This document shows, one piece after another, positions 27,838 through 38,080 of a DNA stretch of 64,000 bases. Source of the DNA: an uncultured Lachnospiraceae bacterium (GTDB taxonomy: Bacteria; Bacillota; Clostridia; Lachnospirales; Lachnospiraceae); contig CANPOY010000005.1 of NCBI GenBank assembly GCA_947575805.1, positions 23,711 through 87,710 on the forward strand. The letters are read 5' to 3'. The notes beneath the pieces were generated by a model. The model was not told the DNA's origin, did no database searches, and saw only the letters and a list, made by a program, of their open reading frames with translations. Position 1 is the first letter of the stretch. Every line of letters starts with the position of its first letter. Made by a program: the position numbers and the translations under genes.

Positions 27838-29889
27838 ATGAAAAAAGCATGGAAAAAACTTTTCGTGTCATTGACTGCACTCCTGTTATTCCTGGGAGTG
27901 GCAGCGGACAGTATGAAGGTACAGGCGGATTCGCCTTACAGGACTTATACCATTGACGGCGACGGCTATGTGACGGAGACCCAGACGGCATACCTGCCCT
28001 ATCAGACGATAACCAAGATCGGGGAGGAGGCGCTGCTTGCTCCCACGGATTTCACCCTGACTGACGATGGCTATATGTATATTCTGGACAGCGGAAACCG
28101 CCGGGTAGTGGTGGCGGATATGGAGGCTAACCTGATCGCTGCCTTCGGTGAGGGCATCCTGGTGAATCCCCGGGGCATGTATGTGACCGCTGATCATACC
28201 TGCTATGTGGCGGACAGAGACGCCAAGAGCATATTTGTGTTTGACGGGAACGGGGAGCTGATACATACTTACGGTAAGCCCGATCACCCGCTTTACGGAG
28301 GAGATCTGGATTTTCTGCCCTTGAAGGTGGTGGTAAACGAATCCGGCACAATGTATGTCATTTGTGAATCCAATAATAACGGTATCGTACAGATCAGCCC
28401 GGTAGAGGGCGGAACTTTTCTGGGATATTTCGGCACCAATACGACCAGTGCATCCCTTTGGCGGATCTTCTGGAGGGCTATACAGACTGACGCTCAGCGT
28501 GCAAAGTCCGTGGGAAACCTGCCCTCCACACCGGACAATATGGCTATCGACGAGAAGGGCCTGATTTATACGGTGACCAGGGGCGAGGGATACGATACTC
28601 TGAAGCGCCTGAATATCGCCGGCATCAATATGATTGAGTGTGATGCCTATGAAGAGGTGCCGGTGGCGGTGGCGGTGGGGAACCATGACAATGTGTTCGT
28701 GGCTTCCACCAACGGCTACATATATGAATATAATAATGAAGGAAGCCTGCTGTTTGTGTTCGGCGGCAGTGACGACGGGCAGCAGAGGATCGGTCTTTCC
28801 ACCAAGGTGGAGGCCATCCAGATAGACGGCAGTGACAAGATCTATCTTCTGGACTCCGATAAAGCACAGATTCAGGTGTTTGAGCCCACGGAGTTTACCC
28901 GGCATCTGCATGAAGCACTGTATCTTTTCTCCAAGGGAAGGTATACGGAGAGCAAAGTGCCCCTGAACCAGGTGCTGCGGATGAACAACCTGTTTGATTA
29001 CGCCAATATGGCCATGGGCAAGGCCCTGCTTCAGGAGGAGGATTACGAAGGGGCGATCCGTTTTGCCAAGCTTGCTAAGGACTATGACGGCTATTCCGAT
29101 GCTTTCTGGGAAATCCGCAACAACTGGCTGAAGAGAAACTTGGTGACAGTGATTCTCCTGATTGTCGGTCTTTGGCTGGCAAAGAGGCTTCTGGGGCTGG
29201 CGGACAAAAGATGGGGGATCTTAAAAGGGCCGAAAGCGGCACTGAAATGGCTGGGCGAGAGGAAGCTGATGCGGGAGCTGCGGTACATGTTCTATTTTGT
29301 AAGGCATCCCATCGACGGCTGTTACGGCATTAAGAGACAAAATCAGGTATCCCTGACAAGCGCCAATGTGATGCTGTTTATCGGAATTGTGTTTTATGTA
29401 ATAGATAAGTATTTCTGCGGCTTCCTGTTTAAGACGGTGAGAGAAGGCTATTACGATATTATTTCCGATGTGGGACTGCTGCTGGTGGCGCTCTTCCTGG
29501 TCACAGGCTGTAATTACCTGATGTGTACTATCAATGACGGCGAGGGAAAGCTGAAACACATTTATTGTTCCCTCATTTACAGCCTGACACCCTACCTGGT
29601 CTTCATGCCTGTTATATTTGCAATTTCTCATGTAGTTACCTACAATGAGGCATTTTTCGTGGATTTTGCAAGCCTGTTCATGTTTGTCTGGATCGGAATT
29701 CTGGTGTTTATCTCCGTCAGGGAGATCAACAATTATACGATCAAAGAGACGGTTAAGATTATTGGCCTGACGGTTTTCACGATCCTGATCGCGTTGTTGC
29801 TGGCATTTATTATTTACGTGCTCTGGGCACAGGTATTCGACTTCATACAGTCGTTATTTGGAGAGGTGGTGTACAAGATTGGCAACTAA
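27838..29889 (+). CDS. NHL-repeat beta-propeller + TPR-like + Yip1-type membrane protein
   Basis: Signal peptide; NHL-like blades (APTDFTLTDDGYMYILDSGNRRVVVADMEANLIAAFGEGILVNPRGMYVTADHTCYVADRDAKSIFVFDGNGELIHTYG); helical FSKGRYTESKVPLNQVLRMNNLFDYANMAMGKALLQEEDYEGAIRFAKLA; C-terminal polytopic Yip1-like region. Confidence 0.82.
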   Translation: MKKAWKKLFVSLTALLLFLGVAADSMKVQADSPYRTYTIDGDGYVTETQTAYLPYQTITKIGEEALLAPTDFTLTDDGYMYILDSGNRRVVVADMEANLIAAFGEGILVNPRGMYVTADHTCYVADRDAKSIFVFDGNGELIHTYGKPDHPLYGGDLDFLPLKVVVNESGTMYVICESNNNGIVQISPVEGGTFLGYFGTNTTSASLWRIFWRAIQTDAQRAKSVGNLPSTPDNMAIDEKGLIYTVTRGEGYDTLKRLNIAGINMIECDAYEEVPVAVAVGNHDNVFVASTNGYIYEYNNEGSLLFVFGGSDDGQQRIGLSTKVEAIQIDGSDKIYLLDSDKAQIQVFEPTEFTRHLHEALYLFSKGRYTESKVPLNQVLRMNNLFDYANMAMGKALLQEEDYEGAIRFAKLAKDYDGYSDAFWEIRNNWLKRNLVTVILLIVGLWLAKRLLGLADKRWGILKGPKAALKWLGERKLMRELRYMFYFVRHPIDGCYGIKRQNQVSLTSANVMLFIGIVFYVIDKYFCGFLFKTVREGYYDIISDVGLLLVALFLVTGCNYLMCTINDGEGKLKHIYCSLIYSLTPYLVFMPVIFAISHVVTYNEAFFVDFASLFMFVWIGILVFISVREINNYTIKETVKIIGLTVFTILIALLLAFIIYVLWAQVFDFIQSLFGEVVYKIGN

Positions 29890-32068
29890 GATCAAGAAAA
29901 TAATTGCATCCGTCCTTGCAGCCCTGCTTCTTGTACCGGTGTTCGGATGTCTGGCAGAGGCGCCTCTTTCGGTGAAGGCGGCGGAAAAAGAGTTTAAGGG
30001 CCACAAGCTGGTGGCGGAAAACGAAAATTATGTGCTCTACATGCGGGAAGCGGGGCTGTCGGTCATCGTTTATGACAAGACGTCGGGAGCCTGCATGGAA
30101 TCGGCGGTGAGCTATGACGACGGGAAAAACAATACCCAGTGGATGGGGGCCATGCAGTCGGCGCTGGTGCTGAATCTGATTTACTCCAACGTGGATACCC
30201 AGCAGGCGGATCTCATCAATGATGACATTACTCAGGATGTCAGCTATACGGACAACGGTTTTTCCGCAAGGGTCTACTGGAACAAATATAAGTTGGGAAT
30301 GACCCTGGAGGTTACTTTAAATGAGGACGGCATCACCGCCCGGATCCCGGATGAGTCCATTGTGGAGGAAGGGGAGACCTATATCGGCACCATTGCCCTG
30401 TATCCTTATCTGGGGTACAGCTACCTGGACGAAAAGGAGGGCTATATGCTTCTTCCTGACGGAAATGGGGCACTGATCTATCTGGATGACAAGGAAGGCC
30501 GCTTCAACACCGGCTATACGGGCCTTGTTTACGGTACGGATACGGGCTTTGAGGATTCCGATACTACAAGGCTTTGGTGGAATAAATACGAGATGGTGAA
30601 CGAGGCCAATAATGTCCTTGCACCGGTCTTCGGTATGGCCCATACCTCTGAGGGCATTGCCTATCTGGCGGTAGTGGAGAAGGGGGATCAGAGAGCAGCC
30701 ATTGAGGCTTCTCCTAACGGGGTCAGCATTGATTACAACAGGATTTATGCCCGGTTTACGGAACGGAGGCTTTATACCCAGCCTACCAGCAATAATTCAA
30801 CGTCTGGCTCTTTCAAGATGGTGGAGACGGACAGAAGCCATTCGGATTTGCAGGTACGGTATCTGTTCTTAAACGGAGATCAGGCAAATTATTGCGGCAT
30901 GGCAAATGCCTACCGGAATTACCTGCTGAAGAGCGGATTCCTGAAAGTATTACCGGATGAGTATCGAACCAGGGTGGACTTTCTGGGAACGGAGCGGGAG
31001 GCCTGGATCGTGGGGACCAGCTCCGTGGTCATGACCACCGTAGAGGATATAAAGGAGATTTATGCGGATCTGGAGCAGGAGGGAGTGAAGGATCTCTTAA
31101 GCGTGTACAAGGGATGGCAGAAGGGCGGATTGTACAATGTTCCCATCACTGCCTATAAGGCGGATTCGGAGATCGGAGGCACAAAGAGCCTGACGGAGCT
31201 GATAAAGGATTCTGAGGCCAGGGGCATTAAAATGTATCTGTACAGCGATGCCATGCGAATTAATCCCAGCGAGCAGAATGCCACTTTTAACGTAGTCAAG
31301 AAGATTAATAAGAGAAAGCTGGAGGAAACCACCCATAAGGATGTGTACGAAAGGTTTATGTGGCTGACACCTGCCAGGACCGGCAGTCTTCTGGATAAGT
31401 TTGTCAAGAGCTATACAAAGAGCGGTGTAAACGGCCTGGCGCTGGGCGGTATCACGGATACCCTTTACTCCTACAACTACAGCGGAGTCTTCTACAGCAG
31501 ACACCAGTGCGCGGAAAGCTATTACAACACGGCGGCCAAGGTGGACGAATCCACCGACCTTGTATTGCAGCAGCCTTTTGCTTATCTGTGGGATCACACG
31601 GAAAGCTTCCTGGATATGCCGCTGTATACCTCGAGCTATATTTTCGAGGATGAGAGCGTGCCGTTCCTCTCCATTGTACTGAAGGGAATCATGCCGGTGT
31701 ATTCCGAGTATGTGAATTTTGAGGCCAACAAGCAGGAGTTCTTCCTGAAGATGGTGGAGACGGGAACCTGTCCTTCTTACCTGATTACAAAGGCGAGTTC
31801 GGCAGACCTGATCTATACCAATTCCAGCGATATTTACAGCTCCGAGTACAGCGTTTACCGGGACGACATCATCTCCTATGCTAAGGAGCTGGAGGCGGTG
31901 CATGAGAAAACGGCGGGAGCGTCTATCGTGGGACATGAGATCAGAGAAGGAGGCATCACCGTAGTTACTTATGACAACGGTGTAAAGATCTATCTGAACT
32001 ACAGCACCGGGGCGCAGAGTGCGGACGGGCACACGCTGGAAGGAATGAGTTACCTGGTAGATAGATAG
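29879..32068 (+). CDS. DUF5696-like exported protein
   Basis: Signal peptide; long protein with TIM-barrel/glycosidase-like segments (VKDLLSVYKGWQKGGLYNVPITAYKADSEIGGTKSLTELIKDSEARGIKMYLYSDAMR). DUF number assigned from memory of this genomic context. Likely TTG start at 29879. Confidence 0.7.
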   Translation: MATKIKKIIASVLAALLLVPVFGCLAEAPLSVKAAEKEFKGHKLVAENENYVLYMREAGLSVIVYDKTSGACMESAVSYDDGKNNTQWMGAMQSALVLNLIYSNVDTQQADLINDDITQDVSYTDNGFSARVYWNKYKLGMTLEVTLNEDGITARIPDESIVEEGETYIGTIALYPYLGYSYLDEKEGYMLLPDGNGALIYLDDKEGRFNTGYTGLVYGTDTGFEDSDTTRLWWNKYEMVNEANNVLAPVFGMAHTSEGIAYLAVVEKGDQRAAIEASPNGVSIDYNRIYARFTERRLYTQPTSNNSTSGSFKMVETDRSHSDLQVRYLFLNGDQANYCGMANAYRNYLLKSGFLKVLPDEYRTRVDFLGTEREAWIVGTSSVVMTTVEDIKEIYADLEQEGVKDLLSVYKGWQKGGLYNVPITAYKADSEIGGTKSLTELIKDSEARGIKMYLYSDAMRINPSEQNATFNVVKKINKRKLEETTHKDVYERFMWLTPARTGSLLDKFVKSYTKSGVNGLALGGITDTLYSYNYSGVFYSRHQCAESYYNTAAKVDESTDLVLQQPFAYLWDHTESFLDMPLYTSSYIFEDESVPFLSIVLKGIMPVYSEYVNFEANKQEFFLKMVETGTCPSYLITKASSADLIYTNSSDIYSSEYSVYRDDIISYAKELEAVHEKTAGASIVGHEIREGGITVVTYDNGVKIYLNYSTGAQSADGHTLEGMSYLVDR

Positions 32069-32076
32069 GAGCGGAT

Positions 32077-33126
32077 ATGAAGAATGAAAAGAAAGTAAAA
32101 AAACCGAAAGTGAAGCTTGGCAAGCTTGAGAAAAGAGAGGCCAGAGCCGGATGGCTGTTTGTGCTTCCCTGGGTGATCGGGGTGGTGGCTTTCATGCTGT
32201 ATCCTCTGTGCCAATCCTTCTATTATATGTGGTTCAATATCAGGATCACGCCTCTGGGTACAAAGTACATTCCTGTGGGAACCGGTAACTTTACCCAGAT
32301 TTGGCTGGAGAATCCGGAATTTCCCCAGCAGATCGTGACTTATCTGTGGCAGACCGTTGTGGAGGTTCCCGTTATCGTGGTCTTTGCCCTGATGATAGCA
32401 ATTATGCTCAACGGCAAAATCAAGTGCAGAGGATTTTTCAGATTGATCTTCTTCCTGCCGGTGATCATTGTCAGTGGTCCTGTGATGAATATGCTGGTGA
32501 GCGAGGGGGCGGCCACGATTCCTGCCATGAATATTCAGTCCGTCAAGTCGGCACTTGATAGCTTCCTGCCTCACAGCATGGCGGAATCCATCGGAGAGCT
32601 TTTTTCCAACATGATCATGATTCTGTGGTATTCGGGAGTGCAGATTCTGATATTTCTTTCGGCTCTGCAGAAAATTGATCCGGCGCTGTACGAGGCGGCA
32701 AAGATTGACGGTGGTTCTCAGTGGGAGTGTTTCTGGAAAATTACTCTTCCCACCATCAAGCCTATGATCCTGCTGAATGCGATATATTCCGTGATCTTCC
32801 TCTCCAGCAATGAGCAGAATTCGCTGATCACCATGATCAAGGCGGCTATGTTTTCCGGCACCAAGGAAAAAGGATACGGATATGCTTCAGCCATGGCCTG
32901 GATGTATGCGGTGATCGTGACGCTGATCGTCCTCCTGTTCTTCCTGCTGCTGGGTTCCAAGCGGGACATTTACGACAGACAGGTAAAGCGCCATAAGCGT
33001 GAAATGAAGAAAGAGGCAAGGACCGTAAAGAAAATAGAGAGGAGGGGAATCAGAAATGCAAAGAAAATCCAGAAAGCAAGACAGAAGCGGAACTACCGCA
33101 CCTATGACGGCAGCGGCGACTATTAA
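32077..33126 (+). CDS. Carbohydrate ABC transporter permease (second system)
   Basis: EAAKIDGGSQWECFWKITLPTIKPMILLNAIYSV EAA motif; strongly basic C-terminal tail. Confidence 0.93.
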   Translation: MKNEKKVKKPKVKLGKLEKREARAGWLFVLPWVIGVVAFMLYPLCQSFYYMWFNIRITPLGTKYIPVGTGNFTQIWLENPEFPQQIVTYLWQTVVEVPVIVVFALMIAIMLNGKIKCRGFFRLIFFLPVIIVSGPVMNMLVSEGAATIPAMNIQSVKSALDSFLPHSMAESIGELFSNMIMILWYSGVQILIFLSALQKIDPALYEAAKIDGGSQWECFWKITLPTIKPMILLNAIYSVIFLSSNEQNSLITMIKAAMFSGTKEKGYGYASAMAWMYAVIVTLIVLLFFLLLGSKRDIYDRQVKRHKREMKKEARTVKKIERRGIRNAKKIQKARQKRNYRTYDGSGDY

Positions 33127-34063
33127 GAAGAAATTCAACAAAGAAAAGCTGCATCGTTTTGTCTTTGGTACGAAGGAGAAAGAAGGTGCGGGAAAGCAGA
33201 TCGTAGTTTACGGACTGCTGATTTGTATCGGATTCGTGTACCTGTATCCCATCCTTTATATGTTCTGCACCAGCTTCATGAACAGAGACGATCTGCTGGA
33301 TTCTTCGGTAAAGTGGATTCCCAGCACGCTGTTTGTACAGAATTACATAGATGCCGGAAAGAGTATGGACTTCTGGGTCTCGCTGCTGAAAGGAGTTGTG
33401 ATTGCCGGCTTGCCCACCCTGTGTAATGTGGCCGTGTGTATGGTAGTGGGGTACGGCTTTGCGCGGTTCGAGTTTAAGGGGAAAAAGATTCTGCTGGGTC
33501 TGCTGATCTTCTCCTATATCCTGCCCAGCCAGGTCACCATGATACCTACCTATGTGCTGTATAACAATATGAAGCTCGTCGGCACCCTGTGGTCCTTTAT
33601 TTTGCCGGCCCTGTTTGGGAACGGGCTCAATTCGGCCATTTTCATCCTGATCTTTTATCAGTTTTTCCGGCAGGTGCCCAGGGTACTGATAGAGGCGGCT
33701 CAAATAGACGGTGCGGGATACTTTAAATCCTTTGTCAAGATAGCGGTTCCTTCCGCGGGTCCGGCGATTCTGACGGTGTTCCTGTTCTCCTTTGTATGGT
33801 ACTGGAACGAATCCTATCTGACGGGCCTGTATGTCCAGGGACTTTCGGCTAACAGCTTCTGGGTGAATCTGGTGGTGCAGCTGAGCAATTTTGACACAAG
33901 CTTTGAAACCATGGCACAGACGGGAGACGCAGCTACCAATTTGAACGAGTGTGTACGAATGGCGGCTACGGCCCTTTCGATCCTGCCGCTGCTGGTTATG
34001 TATCTCTTCCTGCAGAAGCACTTTGTGGAGAGCATTGACAGGACGGGTATTACAGGCGAGTAG
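33056..34063 (+). CDS. Carbohydrate ABC transporter permease (second system)
   Basis: EAAQIDGAGYFKSFVKIAVPSAGPAILTVFLFSFVWYWNESYL. AGAGGAGGGG ribosome-binding site before ATG 33056. Confidence 0.93.
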   Translation: MQRKSRKQDRSGTTAPMTAAATIKKKFNKEKLHRFVFGTKEKEGAGKQIVVYGLLICIGFVYLYPILYMFCTSFMNRDDLLDSSVKWIPSTLFVQNYIDAGKSMDFWVSLLKGVVIAGLPTLCNVAVCMVVGYGFARFEFKGKKILLGLLIFSYILPSQVTMIPTYVLYNNMKLVGTLWSFILPALFGNGLNSAIFILIFYQFFRQVPRVLIEAAQIDGAGYFKSFVKIAVPSAGPAILTVFLFSFVWYWNESYLTGLYVQGLSANSFWVNLVVQLSNFDTSFETMAQTGDAATNLNECVRMAATALSILPLLVMYLFLQKHFVESIDRTGITGE

Positions 34064-34176
34064 GCTGAAAAGCGAATTGATTCGCTTAGGGCATATCGGT
34101 TTGAGAACGAGTTTCTTGATGATATTTCGGTTTCTTAGGCCCAGGGGCCTTTAGAGAATAAAAAGGAGGATAAAAA

Positions 34177-35715
34177 ATGAAAAGGAAAATTTTAAGTCTG
34201 CTGCTGGCCGGCGCTATGGTCTTTGGACTGGCGGCTTGTGGCGGCGACAGCACCGGGAGTGCGGGAAACAGCGGCAATGAAGGGGATGGCGGTAATAAAG
34301 GCCAGGCAGGTGCAAACGGCGTGACCACGGACGACATTACTCTGACCTTCTGGCATTATGAGGATCCTACTACCATTGATTATCTGGCGGAGAAGTTCAT
34401 GGAGACGTATCCCAATATCAAGGTAGAGCACAGGGTCATCGAGGACATGAGCACAGATCTTTCCAATGCGGCTGCGGCGGGAAACTTCCCCGATGTCTTT
34501 GAGGGTACGGACTCGGATACCGCTTTGGCAAATATGTATTGGGCTGACATTTCCGAGTATTATGATGCGGATCCGGAGAACAAGAACCTGATGCCTACCA
34601 TTGAAGAGTACGGGATCGGCTGCTTCGACACCAGCGCCAGGTATGCCATGCCCATGGTGTATTGGCCCAGTGCGATCTTTATTGACAGAAACGTTATCAA
34701 GACTCTGAATCTGGAGATGCCCAGGACGGACTGGACCTGGGCAGAGATGATTCAGCTCATCAAGGATGCCACAAAGGACGAGCGTACCGGCATGAAGTAT
34801 TATGGGCTGGGATATTACAATAGATTGGATTCCCTTTACGGCATCGCTGCCTGCTCCCCGGAGGAGAGGGCCTTAAAGGGCGAATTCGGTTATGACGGCA
34901 CGGATTTTGACCTGTCCTACTGGGCAGTCGGAGAACAGGAATTTTCCGACTTAAAGCTTGCCGGTTATGTTGCCCCTCAGCAGGAGACTGCAGAGATGGA
35001 GGCATGGTCCGGCAACTGGGACACCTGGTTCGGCGCTACCGGACGTGTAGCCGTGTTCTCTGAAGGCTTCTGGACCTACCAGAACCTGTGGGGCCAGGAA
35101 GGGTATCAGGAGCAGTACGGCCTGGACATTGTTCCCTATGTAACACCGAACGTGATCGACGAGAAGGAGCATAACGTAATCTCCACCATGTACATGGGTG
35201 GTGTATCTACCTCCTGTAAGTATCCGTACGAGGCATATCTGCTCTTAAAGTTCATGGGCTGGGGAATTGACGGCTGGAAGGCAAGACTGGAGATCTATCA
35301 GGATACCAGCATTACCAACGAGTCCGGTATGCCTTTAAAGAATGCACAGATGCCTATGCCCATTACTCTGGACCAAGAGATCTGGGAGGGTTATAAGTCC
35401 CTGTTCCCTCAGGACGACCGTAAGCCTTACTGGGATGACTTTTTCGCAAGTGTTACCAGGCCCGTTCCTTACGGCTGGTACAACATAGCGGGATATTGGA
35501 ATTTCTGTGACCAGTATTTCAACAAAATCGGCATTCATGATTTGGTTGATGCCGGCAGCGCCAAAGCGGCGGACTATGTGGACGAGGCTACCAGGCAGGC
35601 CAATTACCATCATGCAGAGGCTATGATTTCCTATTTTGGACCCGGCGGATACGATGTCCTTTCGGAGGAAGAGCTGGCTCAATATCAGGCGGTAGTGGAT
35701 TCATTCTTACAGTAG
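34177..35715 (+). CDS. Extracellular carbohydrate solute-binding lipoprotein
   Basis: Lipobox LAACGGDSTG; LTFWHYEDPTTIDYLAEKFMETYPNIKVEHRVIEDMSTDLSNAAAAGNFPDVFEG. Confidence 0.94.
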   Translation: MKRKILSLLLAGAMVFGLAACGGDSTGSAGNSGNEGDGGNKGQAGANGVTTDDITLTFWHYEDPTTIDYLAEKFMETYPNIKVEHRVIEDMSTDLSNAAAAGNFPDVFEGTDSDTALANMYWADISEYYDADPENKNLMPTIEEYGIGCFDTSARYAMPMVYWPSAIFIDRNVIKTLNLEMPRTDWTWAEMIQLIKDATKDERTGMKYYGLGYYNRLDSLYGIAACSPEERALKGEFGYDGTDFDLSYWAVGEQEFSDLKLAGYVAPQQETAEMEAWSGNWDTWFGATGRVAVFSEGFWTYQNLWGQEGYQEQYGLDIVPYVTPNVIDEKEHNVISTMYMGGVSTSCKYPYEAYLLLKFMGWGIDGWKARLEIYQDTSITNESGMPLKNAQMPMPITLDQEIWEGYKSLFPQDDRKPYWDDFFASVTRPVPYGWYNIAGYWNFCDQYFNKIGIHDLVDAGSAKAADYVDEATRQANYHHAEAMISYFGPGGYDVLSEEELAQYQAVVDSFLQ

Positions 35716-35806
35716 ACAGGCGAAGAGATATTTCGCTACAGGTATCGATAGCGGCGGGGAGGTACTCTCCCCGTAACTATAAATTTAATTTAAATGGAGG
35801 ATTAAC

Positions 35807-37825
35807 ATGAAAAAGAAGATTTTGGCACTTTTTCTCAGCACTGCCATGACAGCAGCCATGCTGTCTGCCTGCGGCAACAATAACGAGGGCGCTTCCGGCA
35901 GTGACAGTACCAAACAGACTCTGGAGCCAAGTTCGGAGTCTACCCCGGAAACAACACCGAAACCATCACAGGAGTCCAGTGAGCAGGAACCTGCTCAGGC
36001 AGAAGAACTCCCTGCTCCCAAGTATTATTTTTCCTTTGACGAGGCGGATGGCGCTGCAGGAATCACCCCTACCGCCAAGGGCGCCGGCGAGGTTATTGAG
36101 CCTGCGGGTAAGGAAGTTGTATTCATTCCCGGTGTAAAGGGTGAGGCGGTTTACATTGACGGCACCTATGGCCTGAGGCTGGATGAGGTGAACGGTGTAG
36201 GTGATACCTATTCGCTTTCTTTCTGGATGTATGCAAACAGAAACGCAAATTACATGCCCACCACCCAGTTTGGCCCTGATGTGCATGGCGATGCTACAGG
36301 CGGCCAGCACTATCTGAACATTACCTGGGCAGATTGGTCCGGATCCTCGGAATTCCCTTGTATCTGGTCTTATGATCAGAATGCGGAAGGTTCTCCCTGG
36401 CCTCAGTGGTATCCCGAAACCGCAGATACCCATTTGAATCAGTGGATCAATATTACACTGGTGGTTGACCCTTCCAAGATGAGCGAGGACGGTCAGTTCA
36501 TCAATCCGGATCTGTATGTAAACGGCGAGTGCGTTTCCGACAAGAAGCCCGTGAACATTATCAGCGGTACCATGGCGCCTTCCGATAATTTTGACTTTCT
36601 GCTGGGCGTAAACTATTGGGACGCTATGCTGAAGGGAGCGTTCGACGAGCTGTATATCTTTGATACCGCTCTGACCGCAGGCCAGGCAAAGACCCTCTAT
36701 GAGGCAGGAGATCCTACCGTTGCCTATAACCCTCCTGAGAGAGTGGTAGAGGTTACTGTTGCCGAGAACGCACTGGAGACCATCGGCAATACGGACCTGA
36801 ACGCAGGCTTCTGGACAGACTGGACCTCCGCTTACGAGATTCCGAACGGTGTTACCAAAGTGTTCAAACTGAACAATTTCTCCAGCGGCCTGGAGCTGTT
36901 CCATAACTATGTGATGGTATTTACCAATGAGGCATCCGAAGCACATACGGATCCTAATACCGCTTCCGACAGCCACAGGGAATGGGCGGCAGTAAGAGCG
37001 GATGCTTACGGCTGGACTCCGGAGACCAATCCGATTCCTGACAGCGCTTTCACCTGGACCTGGGGCAACTGGGAGAGCTGGAAGACTGTATCCATGGTGG
37101 ATGCTGACGTGACCATCGAGGTTAAGAGAGAGGATAACATCCTGAACATTACAGCCCACAACGTGGATTATAACGGACTGGATAATTTGATGACTGCAAA
37201 GGTAGAGACAGCTATGACGGCTGACGATCCCTGCTACATGCTCTTTACCTGTGAGGGCAGCTATGTGGAGCTGATGGCGGTGGAAGATGGCGTTGACATT
37301 AAGGCTGATCCTGATGCAAAAGAGACCCTGGGTACCACAACCTTTGGCCTTGGCTGGTGGGCTGAGTTTACCAACGGCATTGAGCTGAAGGAGGGTGAGA
37401 GCAAAACCGTGAAGCTGAATAATTACTCCAGCGGCGTAGAAAACTGGCATAACTATGTCATAGCGTTCACCAATACCCAGACCACAGCGGATAAGGTTCC
37501 GGGTGCCGATAATTATGAGGGATACGCGGAATATGCGGTAGTCCGTGCGGACGCTTACGGCTGGGGGGATGCAAGCTATGCGGCAACCTTTGAGAACAGC
37601 TGGGAGGACTGGAATGTCTGGAAGGATGCCATGAGGGATGTGGAAGTTACCATGGTGATCACCAGAAACGGCAGCGAAATTGTGATCGATACCACCTTGG
37701 TAGACCGCAAGGGCAATGAGATGACCAGCAAGGCTACCGTCACCTCTACCCTGACAGCAGATGCGCCCTGCTACTTCTTCTTTACCGGCGAGCAGGCATT
37801 CATCGAGCTGATGTCTGTAGAATAA
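35807..37825 (+). CDS. Modular lipoprotein: LamG/concanavalin-like domain plus two repeated C-terminal beta-sandwich modules
   Basis: Lipobox LSACGNN; LamG-like segment (YSLSFWMYANRNANYMPTTQFG); two homologous segments (VFKLNNFSSGLELFHNYVMVFTN / TVKLNNYSSGVENWHNYVIAFTN). Confidence 0.82.
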   Translation: MKKKILALFLSTAMTAAMLSACGNNNEGASGSDSTKQTLEPSSESTPETTPKPSQESSEQEPAQAEELPAPKYYFSFDEADGAAGITPTAKGAGEVIEPAGKEVVFIPGVKGEAVYIDGTYGLRLDEVNGVGDTYSLSFWMYANRNANYMPTTQFGPDVHGDATGGQHYLNITWADWSGSSEFPCIWSYDQNAEGSPWPQWYPETADTHLNQWINITLVVDPSKMSEDGQFINPDLYVNGECVSDKKPVNIISGTMAPSDNFDFLLGVNYWDAMLKGAFDELYIFDTALTAGQAKTLYEAGDPTVAYNPPERVVEVTVAENALETIGNTDLNAGFWTDWTSAYEIPNGVTKVFKLNNFSSGLELFHNYVMVFTNEASEAHTDPNTASDSHREWAAVRADAYGWTPETNPIPDSAFTWTWGNWESWKTVSMVDADVTIEVKREDNILNITAHNVDYNGLDNLMTAKVETAMTADDPCYMLFTCEGSYVELMAVEDGVDIKADPDAKETLGTTTFGLGWWAEFTNGIELKEGESKTVKLNNYSSGVENWHNYVIAFTNTQTTADKVPGADNYEGYAEYAVVRADAYGWGDASYAATFENSWEDWNVWKDAMRDVEVTMVITRNGSEIVIDTTLVDRKGNEMTSKATVTSTLTADAPCYFFFTGEQAFIELMSVE

Positions 37826-37842
37826 AGAGCGAAAGGCGACAG

Positions 37843-37888
37843 GACATCCCCGGATTGTACGTTTTATGCGATCCGGGGTGTCTTTTAC
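37843..37888 (+). terminator. Terminator downstream of the modular lipoprotein gene
   Basis: GACATCCCCGGAT(37843-37855)...ATCCGGGGTGTC(37871-37882) then TTTT. Confidence 0.85.
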
Positions 37889-38080
37889 AGGGCAGGAAGG
37901 AGACTTCCTGCCTCGTAAAAGGCAGGAAAACCGACGGCTTTCGAGGGACGTCTGAGTGTAGCCTCAGGCGTGTCAACAGGGATTGACAGTCGGATCTGCA
38001 TATAATAAAATGCCGGTGAGGGGTGTGTACACACGAGGTGGATTCACACACCTTACTATGCGGCGGAATGAGAGGTAAAT

